From contig JAPLNJ010000478.1 in assembly GCA_026692885.1 (NCBI GenBank), positions 1 through 25,193 on the forward strand: a stretch of DNA of 25,193 nucleotides. The letters run 5' to 3'. Position numbers and translations under genes: made by a program. A model generated the notes under the pieces. The model was not told the DNA's origin. It saw only the letters and a program-made list of their open reading frames with translations, and searched no databases. The stretch comes from Planctomycetota bacterium. GTDB lineage: Bacteria > Planctomycetota > Planctomycetia > Pirellulales > Pirellulaceae. Position 1 is the first letter of the stretch. Each line of letters opens with the position of its first letter. Below are positions 1 to 8,420 of the stretch, one piece after another.

Positions 1-66
1 GATTTCAGTTTTCGCGGTCGTGTGCCCAAGCCCATGAAAAGCCTTCTGCCCGCGAAAACTGAAATC
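1..66. repeat. 66-bp palindromic element
   Basis: The first 16 bases (GATTTCAGTTTTCGCG) recur as their exact reverse complement at 51-66, enclosing a 34-base spacer, so the strand can fold into one hairpin. The element may extend left of the window. From 67 to 299 I see no convincing gene or structure. Confidence 0.7.
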
Positions 67-299
67 TGTACGTCTGACCCCAGCCGGCGGTCCGTCTATG
101 CGAAACCGTAAAACCCCATTCTTGACACCGACAACGCCGGAAGAACCGTTTGCTAGCATCCGCTGCGTGGGCGGTGCGGCAATGCGGACGGGGTCGCCTG
201 GAACGAACGTCTGTGCCGCGGGCACGCACTTGCCATCAAGAGTGTCTCCGGCTACCTTGGCACGGAAACTCGCCCCCATACGGATTGTCCGTGTTGGCC

Positions 300-350
300 T
301 TGATCGTAAGCTTGCGAACTGCTGTCACGGCTGGCAACGGTGAGGGTGGT
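300..350 (+). mobile_element. Left-end remnant of the MITE-A family
   Basis: About 50 bases match the left end of the full copies near 1272 and 15759: TTGATCGTAA, then an imperfect TTGCGAACTG block and GGCTGGCAACG. The hairpin core and the right terminal repeat are missing, so this is a truncated copy. It stops about 26 bases before the DUF1571 start codon and may have displaced upstream sequence of that gene. Confidence 0.6.
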
Positions 351-375
351 TACCTTTACTTTCCTGAGAGAATCC

Positions 376-1224
376 ATGCGCCCCAATCGAATCACTCTGT
401 CGCTGCTGCTGGTCGGTCTCTCGGTGCTGGTCTGTGCCTACTGGGGAATGCAACGCCGGAGCTCTGCCTGCGCGATTCCGGCCCCGGCAGGTGCCGCTGT
501 TGCTACGGCGATACCGGCTGTTCGTGAGCACCCCCTGATGCCGGCCCTGCGTTTCGCCAAACAGGCCCAAACGGAGATCGAGAAGAACGTCCGGGACTAC
601 ACCGCGACGCTCCTGAAACGCGAGCGGATGGACGGCAAGCTCGGCGATCAACAGCAGGTGTTGGTGCGGATCCGGCATCAGCCCTTCAGCATCTACGTGT
701 GCCTCGTGGACGCGGCGGGCAACAAGGGCGACGAGGCCATTTATGTGGAAGGGCAAAACGACGGCAAATTGCAGGGCCACACGACGGGCATCGCCGGTAA
801 GCTGTTGGGCACCATCTCGCTGAAACCGGACGGCCCCATCGCCATGCGGGGGCAGCGGTACCCGATGACGGAGACCGGCGTACTCAATCTCTGCACGCGA
901 CTGATCGAGGTGGGCACAAAGGATCTGCAGCACGAGGAATGTGAAGTCACGTTCTTGAAGAAGCAGAAGCTCCAGGATCGGGAGTGCACGTGCATTGAGG
1001 TCAAGCACCCTGTGCGCCGCGAGTACTTCGGCTTCCACGTGGCCCGCATTTTCGTCGACGACCAGTGGAACGTGCCGCTCCGCTACGAAGCCTATGACTG
1101 GCCGCAGCAGGCCGGCGGCGAACCGGAACTCCTCGAACAGTATGAATACCGCGATCTCAAGCTGAACTGCGGTTTGACGGACGCCGATTTCGATCCGAAG
1201 AATCCAGAGTATCAGTTTCGGTGA
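376..1224 (+). CDS. DUF1571 domain protein, membrane anchored
   Basis: This 282-residue protein belongs to the DUF1571 family, abundant in planctomycetes; its biochemical role is not known to me. The N-terminus is a signal anchor (hydrophobic residues about 6-22), so the rest should lie outside the cytoplasmic membrane. The family core follows: a helix ending in DYTATLLKRERMDGKLG, then RIRHQPFSIYV, the IYVEGQNDGKL strand, and GPIAMRGQRYPMTETGVLNLCTRLIE. I chose the ATG at 376 because GAGAGA lies about six bases upstream and the hydrophobic anchor starts directly after it; a GTG at 340 would add 12 residues reaching into the mobile-element remnant. The gene stands alone, with palindromic elements on both sides. 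The family call is secure, the function is not. Confidence 0.85.
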   Translation: MRPNRITLSLLLVGLSVLVCAYWGMQRRSSACAIPAPAGAAVATAIPAVREHPLMPALRFAKQAQTEIEKNVRDYTATLLKRERMDGKLGDQQQVLVRIRHQPFSIYVCLVDAAGNKGDEAIYVEGQNDGKLQGHTTGIAGKLLGTISLKPDGPIAMRGQRYPMTETGVLNLCTRLIEVGTKDLQHEECEVTFLKKQKLQDRECTCIEVKHPVRREYFGFHVARIFVDDQWNVPLRYEAYDWPQQAGGEPELLEQYEYRDLKLNCGLTDADFDPKNPEYQFR

Positions 1225-1267
1225 AGCAGCAGCAGGACGGCGGGGGATTCCACGCGTCCAGCGAGAA

Positions 1268-1426
1268 GGCATTGATCGTAAGGTTGCGCAATGCTGTTGG
1301 TTCTGGCAACAGGCCGGGTGGCTGGTGGCTGAGCCTAAGCGAAGCCCCAGTCCACGGTTGCTGGGGCTTCGCCTAGGCTCAGCCACCAGCCACCCTGCTA
1401 GCGTTTTGCGCAAGGTTCCGATCAAG
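1268..1426. mobile_element. MITE-A copy 1 with flanking direct repeats
   Basis: Terminal inverted repeats TTGATCGTAAGGTTGCGCAA (from 1272) and its imperfect complement (ending 1425) enclose a long hairpin at about 1315-1395 whose 35-bp arms carry one mismatch. The 12-base word GTCCAGCGAGAA occurs at 1256-1267 and again at 1427-1438, as expected of a target-site duplication. There is no coding capacity. The same element occurs at 15755-15912. Confidence 0.75.
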
Positions 1427-1468
1427 GTCCAGCGAGAAACATCGAAGACGTTTCATAGAAACAGAACT

Positions 1469-1526
1469 GTTAAATGACGCGGGATTCTATCGCATTTAAC
1501 GGATCAATCCAGTAAATATAACGGAT
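1469..1526. promoter_or_regulatory. Dyad and spaced direct repeats upstream of the sulfate operon
   Basis: In an AT-richer stretch, GTTAAATG (1469-1476) pairs with CATTTAAC (1493-1500). The word AACGGAT occurs at 1498-1504 and 1520-1526, exactly 22 bases apart (two helical turns). This could be an operator region, but it lies almost 400 bases before sbp with a palindromic element between, so the link is speculative. The rest of 1527-1655 shows only a short dyad (ATGGAAAC at about 1563 with GTTTCCAT). Confidence 0.2.
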
Positions 1527-1654
1527 TGTATCTAGAGACGTTCGGAGAAGGCTGAATCATCAATGGAAACCGCATTTCCGGTAGTTTCCATCCATTGGCA
1601 CGTTCATTGCAAACGAAGTGTATGCAAATGCTTCTGCGGTCGCAGTTCCGCTCT

Positions 1655-1778
1655 GCGGCTGTGAAGGAATCAAATCGGCGACGAGGCTTGCACAAGGTGT
1701 AGGGTGGGCTGTGCCCACCAGGCACAGGCAGTCGTGGTGGGCACAGCCCACCCTACGATTCTTTCACAGCCTCTCTGC
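1655..1778. repeat. Inverted pair of GTAG-hairpin modules
   Basis: At 1699-1756 two perfectly complementary 22-base arms flank a 14-base spacer. Each arm reads GTAG, then GGTGGGC-TGT-GCCCACC, so it can also fold on itself. Outside them, GGCTGTGAAGGAATC (about 1658-1672) is mirrored by GATTCTTTCACAGCC (1757-1771), extending the element. The right flank matches the left flank of the element at 18418-18525. The layout resembles REP doublets. Confidence 0.7.
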
Positions 1779-1899
1779 GCGGGCACACGAGTTGGTCCCT
1801 GTCCGCAGTGTGCAGCACGAACGGGCTTTGCTGGTGTGAAACACATCGGGAGCCTTTGGGTGTGAAAACTGCGTCCCCATTATGGAGAGATCATCAGCG

Positions 1900-3009
1900 A
1901 TGTCCAGGCTTACCCGTTGGGCCCGTGTCTTGCTCATTGTTATCGGAATCGGTCTTGTTGGCTGCGACTCATCCAGCCCCGGAGGTGGTGGAAAGTCGGC
2001 TACTGGCGGAGGCCCGCCTAGGGTCACGCTGCTGAACGTTTCGTACGATCCAACGCGCGAGTTCTATCAGGACTTCAATGCGTCGTTCGCGGAGTATTGG
2101 AAACAGAAGACCGGCCAGGAGGTTGCTATTGATCAGTCGCACGCCGGGTCAGGCAAACAGGCCCGTGCAGTGATCGAGGGCCTAGAGGCGGACGTGGTCA
2201 CTTTGGCGCTGGCCTACGATGTCAGTGCGATCGCCAAGAAGGGCCGGTTGCTGACGGAGGATTGGCAGCAGCGACTACCTCACAACAGTGCACCCTACAC
2301 CTCGACGATTGTCTTCCTGGTGCGTAAAGGCAATCCGAAACGGATCAAGGATTGGGGTGACTTGGTGCAGGGTGATGTCTCGATCATCACGCCGAATCCC
2401 AAGACGAGCGGCGGTGCTCGCTGGAACTATCTGGCGGCTTGGGGCTACGCGCTGAAGCGGGAACTTGGAGACCTTGCCAAGCTACAGGATCCGGCGCAGG
2501 CAAAGGAGGTGAAGGCGGCTCAAGCGCAGGCCCGCGAGTTCGTGGGCGAGTTGTTCAAACGTGTGCCGGTCCTGGATTCGGGCGCCCGCGGAGCGACCAA
2601 CACTTTCGTGCAGCGCGACATCGGGGATGTGCTGCTGGCCTGGGAGAACGAGGCCTTCCTGTCGGTCAAGGAAGCGGGGGCAGACAAATTCGAGATTGTG
2701 GCTCCCTCCGTCAGCATCCTCGCCGAACCGCCGGTGGCGGTGGTCGATGAAGTGGTGAAGAAACATGGTACTCAAGCGGTTGCGGAAGCCTACCTGCAAC
2801 ATTTGTATTCGCCGCAAGGCCAGCAGTTGGCCGCGAAGCACTTCTACCGGCCAGCCATTACCGAGTCCGTGTCGCCAGCACAACGCGCGCAGTTTGCCAA
2901 CATTGCGTTATTCACGATCAACGCCGTGTTCGGCGGATGGGACCAGGTGCAAGCGGCCCACTTCGACGACGGCGGCGTGTTCGACCAACTCTATCAGCCG
3001 GGGAAGTAG
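1900..3009 (+). CDS. sbp: Sulfate ABC transporter substrate-binding lipoprotein
   Basis: This 369-residue protein captures sulfate (or thiosulfate) outside the membrane and delivers it to the CysT/CysW channel. Residues 10-22 form a lipoprotein signal ending in LVGC, with Cys22 as the lipidation site, followed by a Gly/Ser linker. The family signatures are clear: [13 protein letters not shown] (44-56), [11 protein letters not shown] (79-89, sulfate contacts), [11 protein letters not shown] (97-107) and [20 protein letters not shown]. The ATG at 1900 has GGAGAGA nine bases upstream; an ATG at 1882 would lie before that site. It is the first gene of a four-gene operon and ends four bases before cysT. 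The family is well recognised; the choice between sulfate and thiosulfate cannot be read from sequence alone. Confidence 0.95.
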   Translation: MSRLTRWARVLLIVIGIGLVGCDSSSPGGGGKSATGGGPPRVTLLNVSYDPTREFYQDFNASFAEYWKQKTGQEVAIDQSHAGSGKQARAVIEGLEADVVTLALAYDVSAIAKKGRLLTEDWQQRLPHNSAPYTSTIVFLVRKGNPKRIKDWGDLVQGDVSIITPNPKTSGGARWNYLAAWGYALKRELGDLAKLQDPAQAKEVKAAQAQAREFVGELFKRVPVLDSGARGATNTFVQRDIGDVLLAWENEAFLSVKEAGADKFEIVAPSVSILAEPPVAVVDEVVKKHGTQAVAEAYLQHLYSPQGQQLAAKHFYRPAITESVSPAQRAQFANIALFTINAVFGGWDQVQAAHFDDGGVFDQLYQPGK

Positions 3010-3013
3010 GCCG

Positions 3014-3853
3014 ATGCGACTCTCCCTCAAACAACACAGCGTCCTGCCCGGCTTCGGCCTGACGATGGGCTACACGATCCTGTACCTCAGCTTGATCGTG
3101 TTGATTCCCTTGTCGTCGCTATTCTTCCGGACCACGTCCCTGACTTGGCACGAATTCTGGCGCACGATCGCCGATCCGCGCGTGGTCGCCTCGTATCGCC
3201 TGACCTTCGGAGCCTCGTTGATCGGCGCCACGATCAACGCGGTTTGCGGGTTCGTCGTGGCCTGGACGCTGGTGCGGTATCGGTTTCCCGGCCGCAGGTT
3301 GCTGGATGCGCTCGTGGATCTGCCCTTCGCCTTGCCGACGGCCGTGTCGGGCATCGCGCTGACCGCGATCTACGCGCGCAATGGTTGGATCGGCCAGTAC
3401 CTGGAACCGCTCGGGATCAAGGCCGCGTTCTCGCCGTTGGGGGTGACGCTGGCCTTGACGTTCATCGGCCTGCCCTTTGTCGTACGGACCTTGCAGCCGG
3501 CGCTCGAAGAGCTGGACGCCGAATCGGAAGAGGCCGCCCATAGCCTCGGCGCGAATCGGTGGCAGACGTTTTGGCGCGTGATTTTCCCCGCGATCCTGCC
3601 GGCCTTGTTGACAGGCTTTGCGTTGTCGTTCGCCCGGGCCATCGGCGAGTATGGTTCGGTGGTTTTTATCTCGGGTAACATGCCCATGAAGACGGAAATC
3701 ACGTCGCTGTTAATCATCACCAAGTTGGAGCAGTACGACTACGCCGGCGCCACCGCCATCGCGGTGGTGATGCTGGTCGTGTCCTTCCTGATCCTGCTGG
3801 GGATCAACGTCCTGCAGTGGTGGACGAACCGCAGCGGGCGGCAAGTGACGTAG
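3014..3853 (+). CDS. cysT: Sulfate ABC transporter permease CysT (CysU)
   Basis: This 279-residue integral membrane protein forms one half of the sulfate channel with CysW. Several hydrophobic segments are visible (about 17-35, 63-85, 105-120, 143-158, 195-215, 240-262). The cytoplasmic EAA loop that docks on the ATPase is [19 protein letters not shown] (172-190), followed by [19 protein letters not shown], typical of the sulfate permeases. The start at ATG 3014 is four bases after the sbp stop, with a GGGGAAG ribosome site overlapping the end of sbp. The frame stays open upstream to 2765, but that part is only the shifted sbp reading. CysT versus CysW is assigned by sequence flavour and operon order. 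Confidence 0.93.
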   Translation: MRLSLKQHSVLPGFGLTMGYTILYLSLIVLIPLSSLFFRTTSLTWHEFWRTIADPRVVASYRLTFGASLIGATINAVCGFVVAWTLVRYRFPGRRLLDALVDLPFALPTAVSGIALTAIYARNGWIGQYLEPLGIKAAFSPLGVTLALTFIGLPFVVRTLQPALEELDAESEEAAHSLGANRWQTFWRVIFPAILPALLTGFALSFARAIGEYGSVVFISGNMPMKTEITSLLIITKLEQYDYAGATAIAVVMLVVSFLILLGINVLQWWTNRSGRQVT

Positions 3854-3872
3854 CGCACGGCCAAGAAACAGC

Positions 3873-3915
3873 TCCCTCGCCCAGGAACTCCGGGGAGAGG
3901 GGTGGGGTGAGGGGC
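3873..3915. repeat. C-rich/G-rich inverted repeat between cysT and cysW
   Basis: The 116-base gap between cysT and cysW holds CCCTCGCCC followed by an imperfectly complementary GGGGAGAGGG and a GGTGGGGTGAGGGG tract. It interrupts an otherwise tightly packed operon. It could attenuate or stabilise the message, but that is a guess. Confidence 0.45.
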
Positions 3916-3969
3916 GGAGATGCCAATGACGAAGTTATCTTTCGGCCGTTTCTAAGGCGGAAACACACC

Positions 3970-4863
3970 ATGGCAGGTCATCCTGGAATACATTTCGGCG
4001 GCGTCAAGAGTCAGCGGGTCGCGCACGACCCGTGGTGGGTGAAGACGTTGCTGATGTGCGTCTCCGTCACGTTCATTGGTCTGTTTCTTGTGTTGCCGCT
4101 GGTGGTCGTGTTTAGCGAGGCCTTACGTTCCGGTGTCGCGGCGTACCTGAAGAGCTTTCGCGATCCGGCCGCCTGGGAAGCGATCAAGCTGACCTTGCTG
4201 GTATCCGTGATCGCCGTGCCGACGAACCTGGTGTTCGGCGTGTCGGCCGCCTGGGCCATCGCCAAGTTCGAATTCAAAGGCAAGAGCGTGTTGATCACGC
4301 TGATCGATTTGCCGTTTGCCGTCTCGCCGGTGATTTCCGGTCTGATCTATGTGCTGCTGTTCGGCCTGCACGGCTGGTGTGGCGGTTGGCTGGCTGCCCA
4401 CCATCTGAAGATCATCTTTGCGGTACCGGGGATCGTGTTGGCGACGATTTTCGTCACCTTCCCGTTTGTCGCGCGGGAGTTGATTCCGTTGATGCAGGGG
4501 CAGGGGGCGGAAGAGGAGCAAGCCGCCTTGTCGCTGGGGGCCAGCGGTTGGCAAACGTTTTGGCGTGTGACCTTGCCGAACATCAAGTGGGCGCTGCTGT
4601 ACGGCGTGATCCTGTGCAACGCTCGGGCGATGGGCGAATTCGGCGCCGTCTCGGTGGTCTCCGGCCACATCCGCGGCAAGACGAATACGATCCCCCTGCA
4701 CGTGGAGATCCTCTACAACGAATACAACGTCGTGGCCGCGTTCGCGATGGCGTCCATCCTGGCCCTCCTGGGTGTACTGACGCTGGCCGCCAAGACGTTC
4801 CTGGAATGGAAAGTGCGTCAGCAATTGCGTGAGACCCTTGAGCCGACCACGGCAGAGGCCTGA
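3970..4863 (+). CDS. cysW: Sulfate ABC transporter permease CysW
   Basis: This 297-residue protein is the second channel subunit of the sulfate importer. It has about six hydrophobic segments (roughly 26-48, 72-95, 110-131, 150-166, 206-220, 255-275). The EAA loop [20 protein letters not shown] (181-200) is followed by [36 protein letters not shown], the CysW hallmark. I chose ATG 3970 because AAGGCGGA lies about ten bases upstream and the family alignment begins shortly after; the frame is open from 3817 but that stretch runs through cysT and the G-rich repeat. cysA starts four bases after the stop. Confidence 0.93.
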   Translation: MAGHPGIHFGGVKSQRVAHDPWWVKTLLMCVSVTFIGLFLVLPLVVVFSEALRSGVAAYLKSFRDPAAWEAIKLTLLVSVIAVPTNLVFGVSAAWAIAKFEFKGKSVLITLIDLPFAVSPVISGLIYVLLFGLHGWCGGWLAAHHLKIIFAVPGIVLATIFVTFPFVARELIPLMQGQGAEEEQAALSLGASGWQTFWRVTLPNIKWALLYGVILCNARAMGEFGAVSVVSGHIRGKTNTIPLHVEILYNEYNVVAAFAMASILALLGVLTLAAKTFLEWKVRQQLRETLEPTTAEA

Positions 4864-4867
4864 TCCC

Positions 4868-5944
4868 ATGAGCATTGAAGTCCGACACATCACCAAGACC
4901 TTTGGCGGCCACACGGCGTTGCAGGACGTGAGCCTGAGCGTCGCCGAAGGCGAACTGATCGCCCTGCTCGGCCCCTCGGGCTGCGGCAAGACTACGTTGT
5001 TGCGCATCGTCGCCGGGCTGGAAATCGCCGACTCGGACCCTCGCAGCACGATCTTGTTCGGCGGCCAGAACGTCGCCGGCCGGGAAGTCGGGGAGCGGAA
5101 GGTGGGGTTTGTCTTCCAGCATTACGCCTTGTTCCGGCACATGACGGTCTTCGAGAACATCGCCTTCGGCTTGCGGGTGCGCCCGCGTCATCTGCGGCCG
5201 ACGAACGAGGAGATCCGCGACCGGGTCACGAGACTGCTGAAACTGATTCAGGTGGAGACCTTTGGAAATCGCTACCCCTCGCAACTGTCCGGCGGCCAGC
5301 GCCAGCGCGTGGCGCTGGCGCGTGCCTTGGCGATCGAGCCGAAGGTTCTATTGCTCGACGAGCCGTTCGGGGCCTTGGACGCCAAGGTGCGGCAGGGTCT
5401 GCGGGACTGGCTGCGGCGGTTGCATGACGAACTGCATATCACCAGCGTGTTGGTGACGCATGACCAGGAAGAGGCGTTGGAGGTGGCCGATCGCGTGGTG
5501 GTGATGAACCAAGCCCGGATCGAACAGGTGGGCACGCCGGAAGAAGTGTTCCACAACCCGGCCTCCGAGTTTGTGATGGACTTCCTCGGCCATGTCAACG
5601 TGTTTCACGGACGCGTCGAGAAGGGCCAGGCGGTACTGGGTGGCATGGCGGCCTCCGACGACTCCGGCCCGGAAGCGCGCCCCGTCAATGTTTACGTGCG
5701 GCCTCACGAGTTGGAGATCGAGCGGCACACGAACGGCACACCGGCGCTGGCGGCGCGGGTGGCGAGGATCAATCCCGCGGGGTCCGTGGCGAAGATCGCC
5801 CTGCAGGCTTCGGACGGAGGCGAGATCAAGGTGGATTTGCCATTCGAACGTTTCGCGGACTTGAAACTCGAACTCGGCGAAACCGTGTATGTCTCGGCCA
5901 AACACGTCCGCGTGTTTGCGTCCGGACCGGATTACGAAATCTAG
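4868..5944 (+). CDS. cysA: Sulfate ABC transporter ATPase CysA
   Basis: This 358-residue cytoplasmic ATPase powers the CysTW channel. Walker A is GPSGCGKT (35-42), the Q-loop lies in FVFQHYALF, the ABC signature LSGGQRQR is near 140, Walker [12 protein letters not shown] near 161, and the switch His is in VTHDQEEA near 197. The last 110 residues look like the TOBE-type regulatory domain found in CysA/MalK ATPases ([13 protein letters not shown] onward). ATG 4868 follows the cysW stop by four bases. The TAG stop codon at 5942-5944 coincides with the end of a mobile-element-like repeat. Confidence 0.95.
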   Translation: MSIEVRHITKTFGGHTALQDVSLSVAEGELIALLGPSGCGKTTLLRIVAGLEIADSDPRSTILFGGQNVAGREVGERKVGFVFQHYALFRHMTVFENIAFGLRVRPRHLRPTNEEIRDRVTRLLKLIQVETFGNRYPSQLSGGQRQRVALARALAIEPKVLLLDEPFGALDAKVRQGLRDWLRRLHDELHITSVLVTHDQEEALEVADRVVVMNQARIEQVGTPEEVFHNPASEFVMDFLGHVNVFHGRVEKGQAVLGGMAASDDSGPEARPVNVYVRPHELEIERHTNGTPALAARVARINPAGSVAKIALQASDGGEIKVDLPFERFADLKLELGETVYVSAKHVRVFASGPDYEI

Positions 5945-6123
5945 CGTGGATGATTTAGGTAGGGTGGGCCAAGGGAGCGCAACATTATGGTGGGCCTTCG
6001 CAAGCCGTCCCCGTAGTGATTCACAGTGTGACGACGTAACCGCGTTTGGCACAGCGACCGCGGCCCACCAGAAACACGGCTTGCTCGACCCGCCCTACCA
6101 AACCGATGAACCATCCGGGCTAG
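5941..6123. mobile_element. CTAG-bounded element, copy 1 (abuts cysA stop)
   Basis: A roughly 183-base element bounded by CTAG at 5941-5944 and 6120-6123. Its 140-base core (5959-6098) starts GTAGGGTGGGCC and ends in a complementary CCGCCCTAC. It is the reverse-complement homologue of 12707-12895, and the similarity extends through both flanks to the CTAG ends. The left CTAG contains the cysA stop codon. No transposase is encoded. CTAG as a 4-bp target duplication would fit IS5-type insertion, which is inference. Confidence 0.6.
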
Positions 6124-6157
6124 CGTGTTGCAGGCAGGAAGACGCAGAGGTACGACC

Positions 6158-6394
6158 ATGTCGCAGAATGCATTGAGCACCAGGGAAGTGAATACGAAGC
6201 GGGCGAGCGGCGACATGACCGAATGCCGCAGGGAACAGGAACTACAGCACATTCGCGAGGCCCTTTGCGGCCTGAGCTTCGGCGCGGTGAATATCGTGGT
6301 TCAGGATGGAGTGGTCGTGCAGATCGATCGGACGGAAAAACGTCGACTACGCCGTTCGAGCTCGTCGCCCGAGAGCACGTGTACCATCCCTTGA
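6158..6394 (+). CDS. DUF2292/YezD (OscA-like) small protein
   Basis: A 78-residue cytoplasmic protein. Residues 29-64 match the compact YezD/DUF2292 fold: LQHIREALCGLSFGAVNIVVQDGVVVQIDRTEKRR, split here as helix, then GAVNIVVQD and GVVVQIDRTE strands. Members of this family, such as OscA of Pseudomonas, are genetically linked to organosulfur use and sulfate transport; the exact activity is unknown. It follows the sulfate importer in the same direction after a 213-base gap filled by a repeat element, which supports a sulfur role but suggests separate or partial co-transcription. AGAGG seven bases before the ATG supports the start. The Ser-rich tail after residue 65 is not typical of the family core. 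Confidence 0.8.
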   Translation: MSQNALSTREVNTKRASGDMTECRREQELQHIREALCGLSFGAVNIVVQDGVVVQIDRTEKRRLRRSSSSPESTCTIP

Positions 6395-6443
6395 GGCCCA
6401 GCGGCAGAACCCTGCCGCTGCCGCGTCCTCAGTCGACACTCAT

Positions 6444-6590
6444 CCCCCTCGGCCAACGCCGTTAAGGATTGTAGCCGAATTCGCCAGAATTCGGATGTTT
6501 CGCGTGAATCCCCGAAGTCTGGCGACTTCGGCTACGACGTACGTGTCGGTTTTCCCCGCGTCAAAATCCTTAACGGCGTTGGGTGAGGGG
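6444..6590. repeat. REPIN-like element with covarying hairpins
   Basis: Two GTAG-hairpin modules face each other at 6471-6494 and 6512-6535. Both have loop GCCA; the stems are CCGAATTC/GAATTCGG in the first and CCGAAGTC/GACTTCGG in the second, so one base pair differs by a compensated double change. They are enclosed by AACGCCGTTAAGGATT (about 6455-6470) and its exact complement at 6565-6580, extending with mismatches to 6444 and 6590. The 306-base gap between the YezD gene and nadA consists mainly of this element plus the nadA promoter region. Confidence 0.75.
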
Positions 6591-6652
6591 ACGAGTCGCT
6601 CGCCGCCCATGCTATCGCAAGGTCGCCCCTACGTTCGCAAGGCTGCTCGGCC

Positions 6653-6658
6653 TATAAT
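6653..6658 (+). promoter_or_regulatory. Candidate -10 box of nadA
   Basis: A perfect TATAAT lies 42 bases before the nadA start codon. No good -35 hexamer is visible at the matching spacing, so only the -10 element is proposed. Confidence 0.45.
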
Positions 6659-6700
6659 GCGTGCGTATCTTTCGCTCGTACCGCTTCGGATAACTAGGCC

Positions 6701-7840
6701 ATGAGCACGCTACTCGATCGAGATCCGGCCTTGGACCTCGGATCCTACAAGACGTTGGAGAACGAGGAACTGTCGGCACGGATTGCTGCCGTGCGGGCTG
6801 AACTCGGCCCGCAACTGCTGATCCTGGGCCACCACTACCAGCAGGACGAAGTGATCGTCCACAGCGATTTGCGCGGTGATAGCTATCAGTTGAGCCAGCT
6901 GGCGGCGGCCAGCACGGACTGTCGCGCAATCGTCTTCTGTGGCGTGCATTTCATGGCGGAGACCGCGGACATGCTGGCCAACCGGCCGGACAAACTGGCG
7001 GAGCGGAACGGCCGGCGCGTGACCGTCAGCCTCCCCGACCTGGCCGCCGGCTGCTCGATGGCCGACCTGGCCGCCATCGAGCAAGTCGAGGCGGCGTGGG
7101 ACGATCTGGGCCAGGTGCTCGACACCGACGAAATCACGCCGGTGACGTACATCAACTCGGCCGCCAGCCTGAAGGCCTTTTGCGGACGGCACGGTGGGAT
7201 TGTGTGCACCTCCAGCAACGCCGCGGCCGTACTGAAGTGGGCCTTCGCTCGCACCAGCCGCGTGCTGTTCTTCCCCGACCAGCATCTGGGCCGCAACACG
7301 GCGCTGCGGATGGGCGTGACCAACGAGCAGATGCCGGTCTGGGATCCGTACCGCGAGGACCTCGGCGGGAACACGGAGGCAGCGCTGCGGCAGAGCAAGG
7401 TCATTCTCTGGAAAGGCCACTGCAGTGTGCATCAGATGTTCCGCGCCGAACACGTGCACCAGTTCCGCCAAAGATTTCCCGGCATCAAGATCCTGGTGCA
7501 CCCGGAGTGCATGCAAGAGGTCAACGATTTGGCGGACGTGTCGGGTTCGACGAACAAGATCATCCAAGTCGTCGAGCAAGCGCCGCCGGGCACCAAGTGG
7601 GCCATCGGCACCGAATTGCACCTGGTCAACCGCTTGAAGCATGAGTATCCGGAGCAGGAGATTCATTTCCTGTCGCCCGTGGTATGCATGTGCGCCACGA
7701 TGTACCGGATCGACTTGGCGCATCTCTGTTGGAGCCTGGAGCAGCTAGCCGCGGGCCACCCGGTCAACGTCATCCAGGTGGATGCGGAGACGACCCGCTG
7801 GGCCCTGGTCTCGCTGGAGCGGATGCTGGGGGTGAAGTAA
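6701..7840 (+). CDS. nadA: Quinolinate synthase NadA
   Basis: This 379-residue [4Fe-4S] enzyme condenses iminoaspartate with dihydroxyacetone phosphate to quinolinate in de novo NAD synthesis, in the cytoplasm. Visible signatures are LGHHYQQDEV (42-51), GDSYQLS (59-65), GVHFMAETADML (81-92), LAAGCSMADL (114-123), YINSAASLKAF, SSNAAAVLKW, FPDQHLGRNT, WKGHCSVHQMF (237-247) and HPECMQEV (267-274). By alignment with the E. coli enzyme the cluster ligands are Cys118, Cys241 and a Cys in VCMCATM (329 or 331). The length fits the longer form of the family. ATG 6701 is the first start after a TATAAT box. No nadB or nadC is in the window. Confidence 0.96.
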   Translation: MSTLLDRDPALDLGSYKTLENEELSARIAAVRAELGPQLLILGHHYQQDEVIVHSDLRGDSYQLSQLAAASTDCRAIVFCGVHFMAETADMLANRPDKLAERNGRRVTVSLPDLAAGCSMADLAAIEQVEAAWDDLGQVLDTDEITPVTYINSAASLKAFCGRHGGIVCTSSNAAAVLKWAFARTSRVLFFPDQHLGRNTALRMGVTNEQMPVWDPYREDLGGNTEAALRQSKVILWKGHCSVHQMFRAEHVHQFRQRFPGIKILVHPECMQEVNDLADVSGSTNKIIQVVEQAPPGTKWAIGTELHLVNRLKHEYPEQEIHFLSPVVCMCATMYRIDLAHLCWSLEQLAAGHPVNVIQVDAETTRWALVSLERMLGVK

Positions 7841-7867
7841 CGGCTGGCGGAAGCCAGGGAGATCAAG

Positions 7868-8254
7868 ATGGGCAGAATCGTGGCATCCGTAAAGATCGAG
7901 AATCTCACCAACCCCGCAGCAAAGATTCGGTGCGACGCCCTGGTTGACACGGGGGCCTCTTACATGGTCTTGCCGAGCGCCTGGCGAGAGCGTTTGGGCG
8001 AGCTGGAAGAGATCGCTAAAGTTCCGCTAGAGACGGCGACACAAGAGACGGTGGAAGGCACGATCTGCGGCCCGGTTCGGATTCAGATTGAGGGTTTTCG
8101 TCCGATCTATAACGAAGTCCTGTTCCTCGATATGAAATCGGCAGACGGTGCGTACGAGCCGCTGATCGGATATGTCATCCTGGAGCAGGCCCAAGCCGCG
8201 GTCGATATGCTGGGGCACCGGCTGATCCCCGTAAAAAGGATGGACTTGAAGTAG
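7868..8254 (+). CDS. Retropepsin-like (clan AA) aspartic protease
   Basis: A 128-residue protein with the single catalytic motif of retroviral-type aspartic proteases, LVDTGASYMVLP (Asp27-Thr28-Gly29), followed by a flap-like region and the LIGYVILEQAQAAVDMLGHRLIPV C-terminal segment typical of small bacterial clan AA proteins. Such proteins need to dimerise to form an active site. The substrate is unknown. AGGGAG seven bases before ATG 7868 supports the start. It begins 27 bases after nadA on the same strand and is probably co-transcribed with it, although no functional link to NAD synthesis is known. There is no signal peptide or membrane segment. Confidence 0.8.
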   Translation: MGRIVASVKIENLTNPAAKIRCDALVDTGASYMVLPSAWRERLGELEEIAKVPLETATQETVEGTICGPVRIQIEGFRPIYNEVLFLDMKSADGAYEPLIGYVILEQAQAAVDMLGHRLIPVKRMDLK

Positions 8255-8306
8255 CCGGACAAGACGGATCGGGTGGCACGTCCCTGAGGAAACTTCGGCG
8301 ACTGAA

Positions 8307-8331
8307 CCCAGGGTAGCTGCGCAACCCTGGG
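8307..8331. terminator. Hairpin between convergent genes
   Basis: CCCAGGGT (8307-8314) and ACCCTGGG (8324-8331) form an 8-bp stem with a 9-base loop between the convergent protease and oxidoreductase genes. There is no T-run after it on either strand, so it is a weak terminator candidate and could instead be another dispersed repeat. Confidence 0.3.
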
Positions 8332-8420
8332 CTGTGAGACACAACGCCGTTGGCGTACGAACACAGAAAAATGCGCACCTTCAAGAGCTGCGATTTGGGA
8401 CCGTGACGCCACCCACCCGC

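Noticed and set aside
325..1425. Long open frame on the minus strand opposite the DUF1571 gene
   Set aside because: It covers a recognisable gene on the other strand and runs through the palindromic element; no domain is visible.
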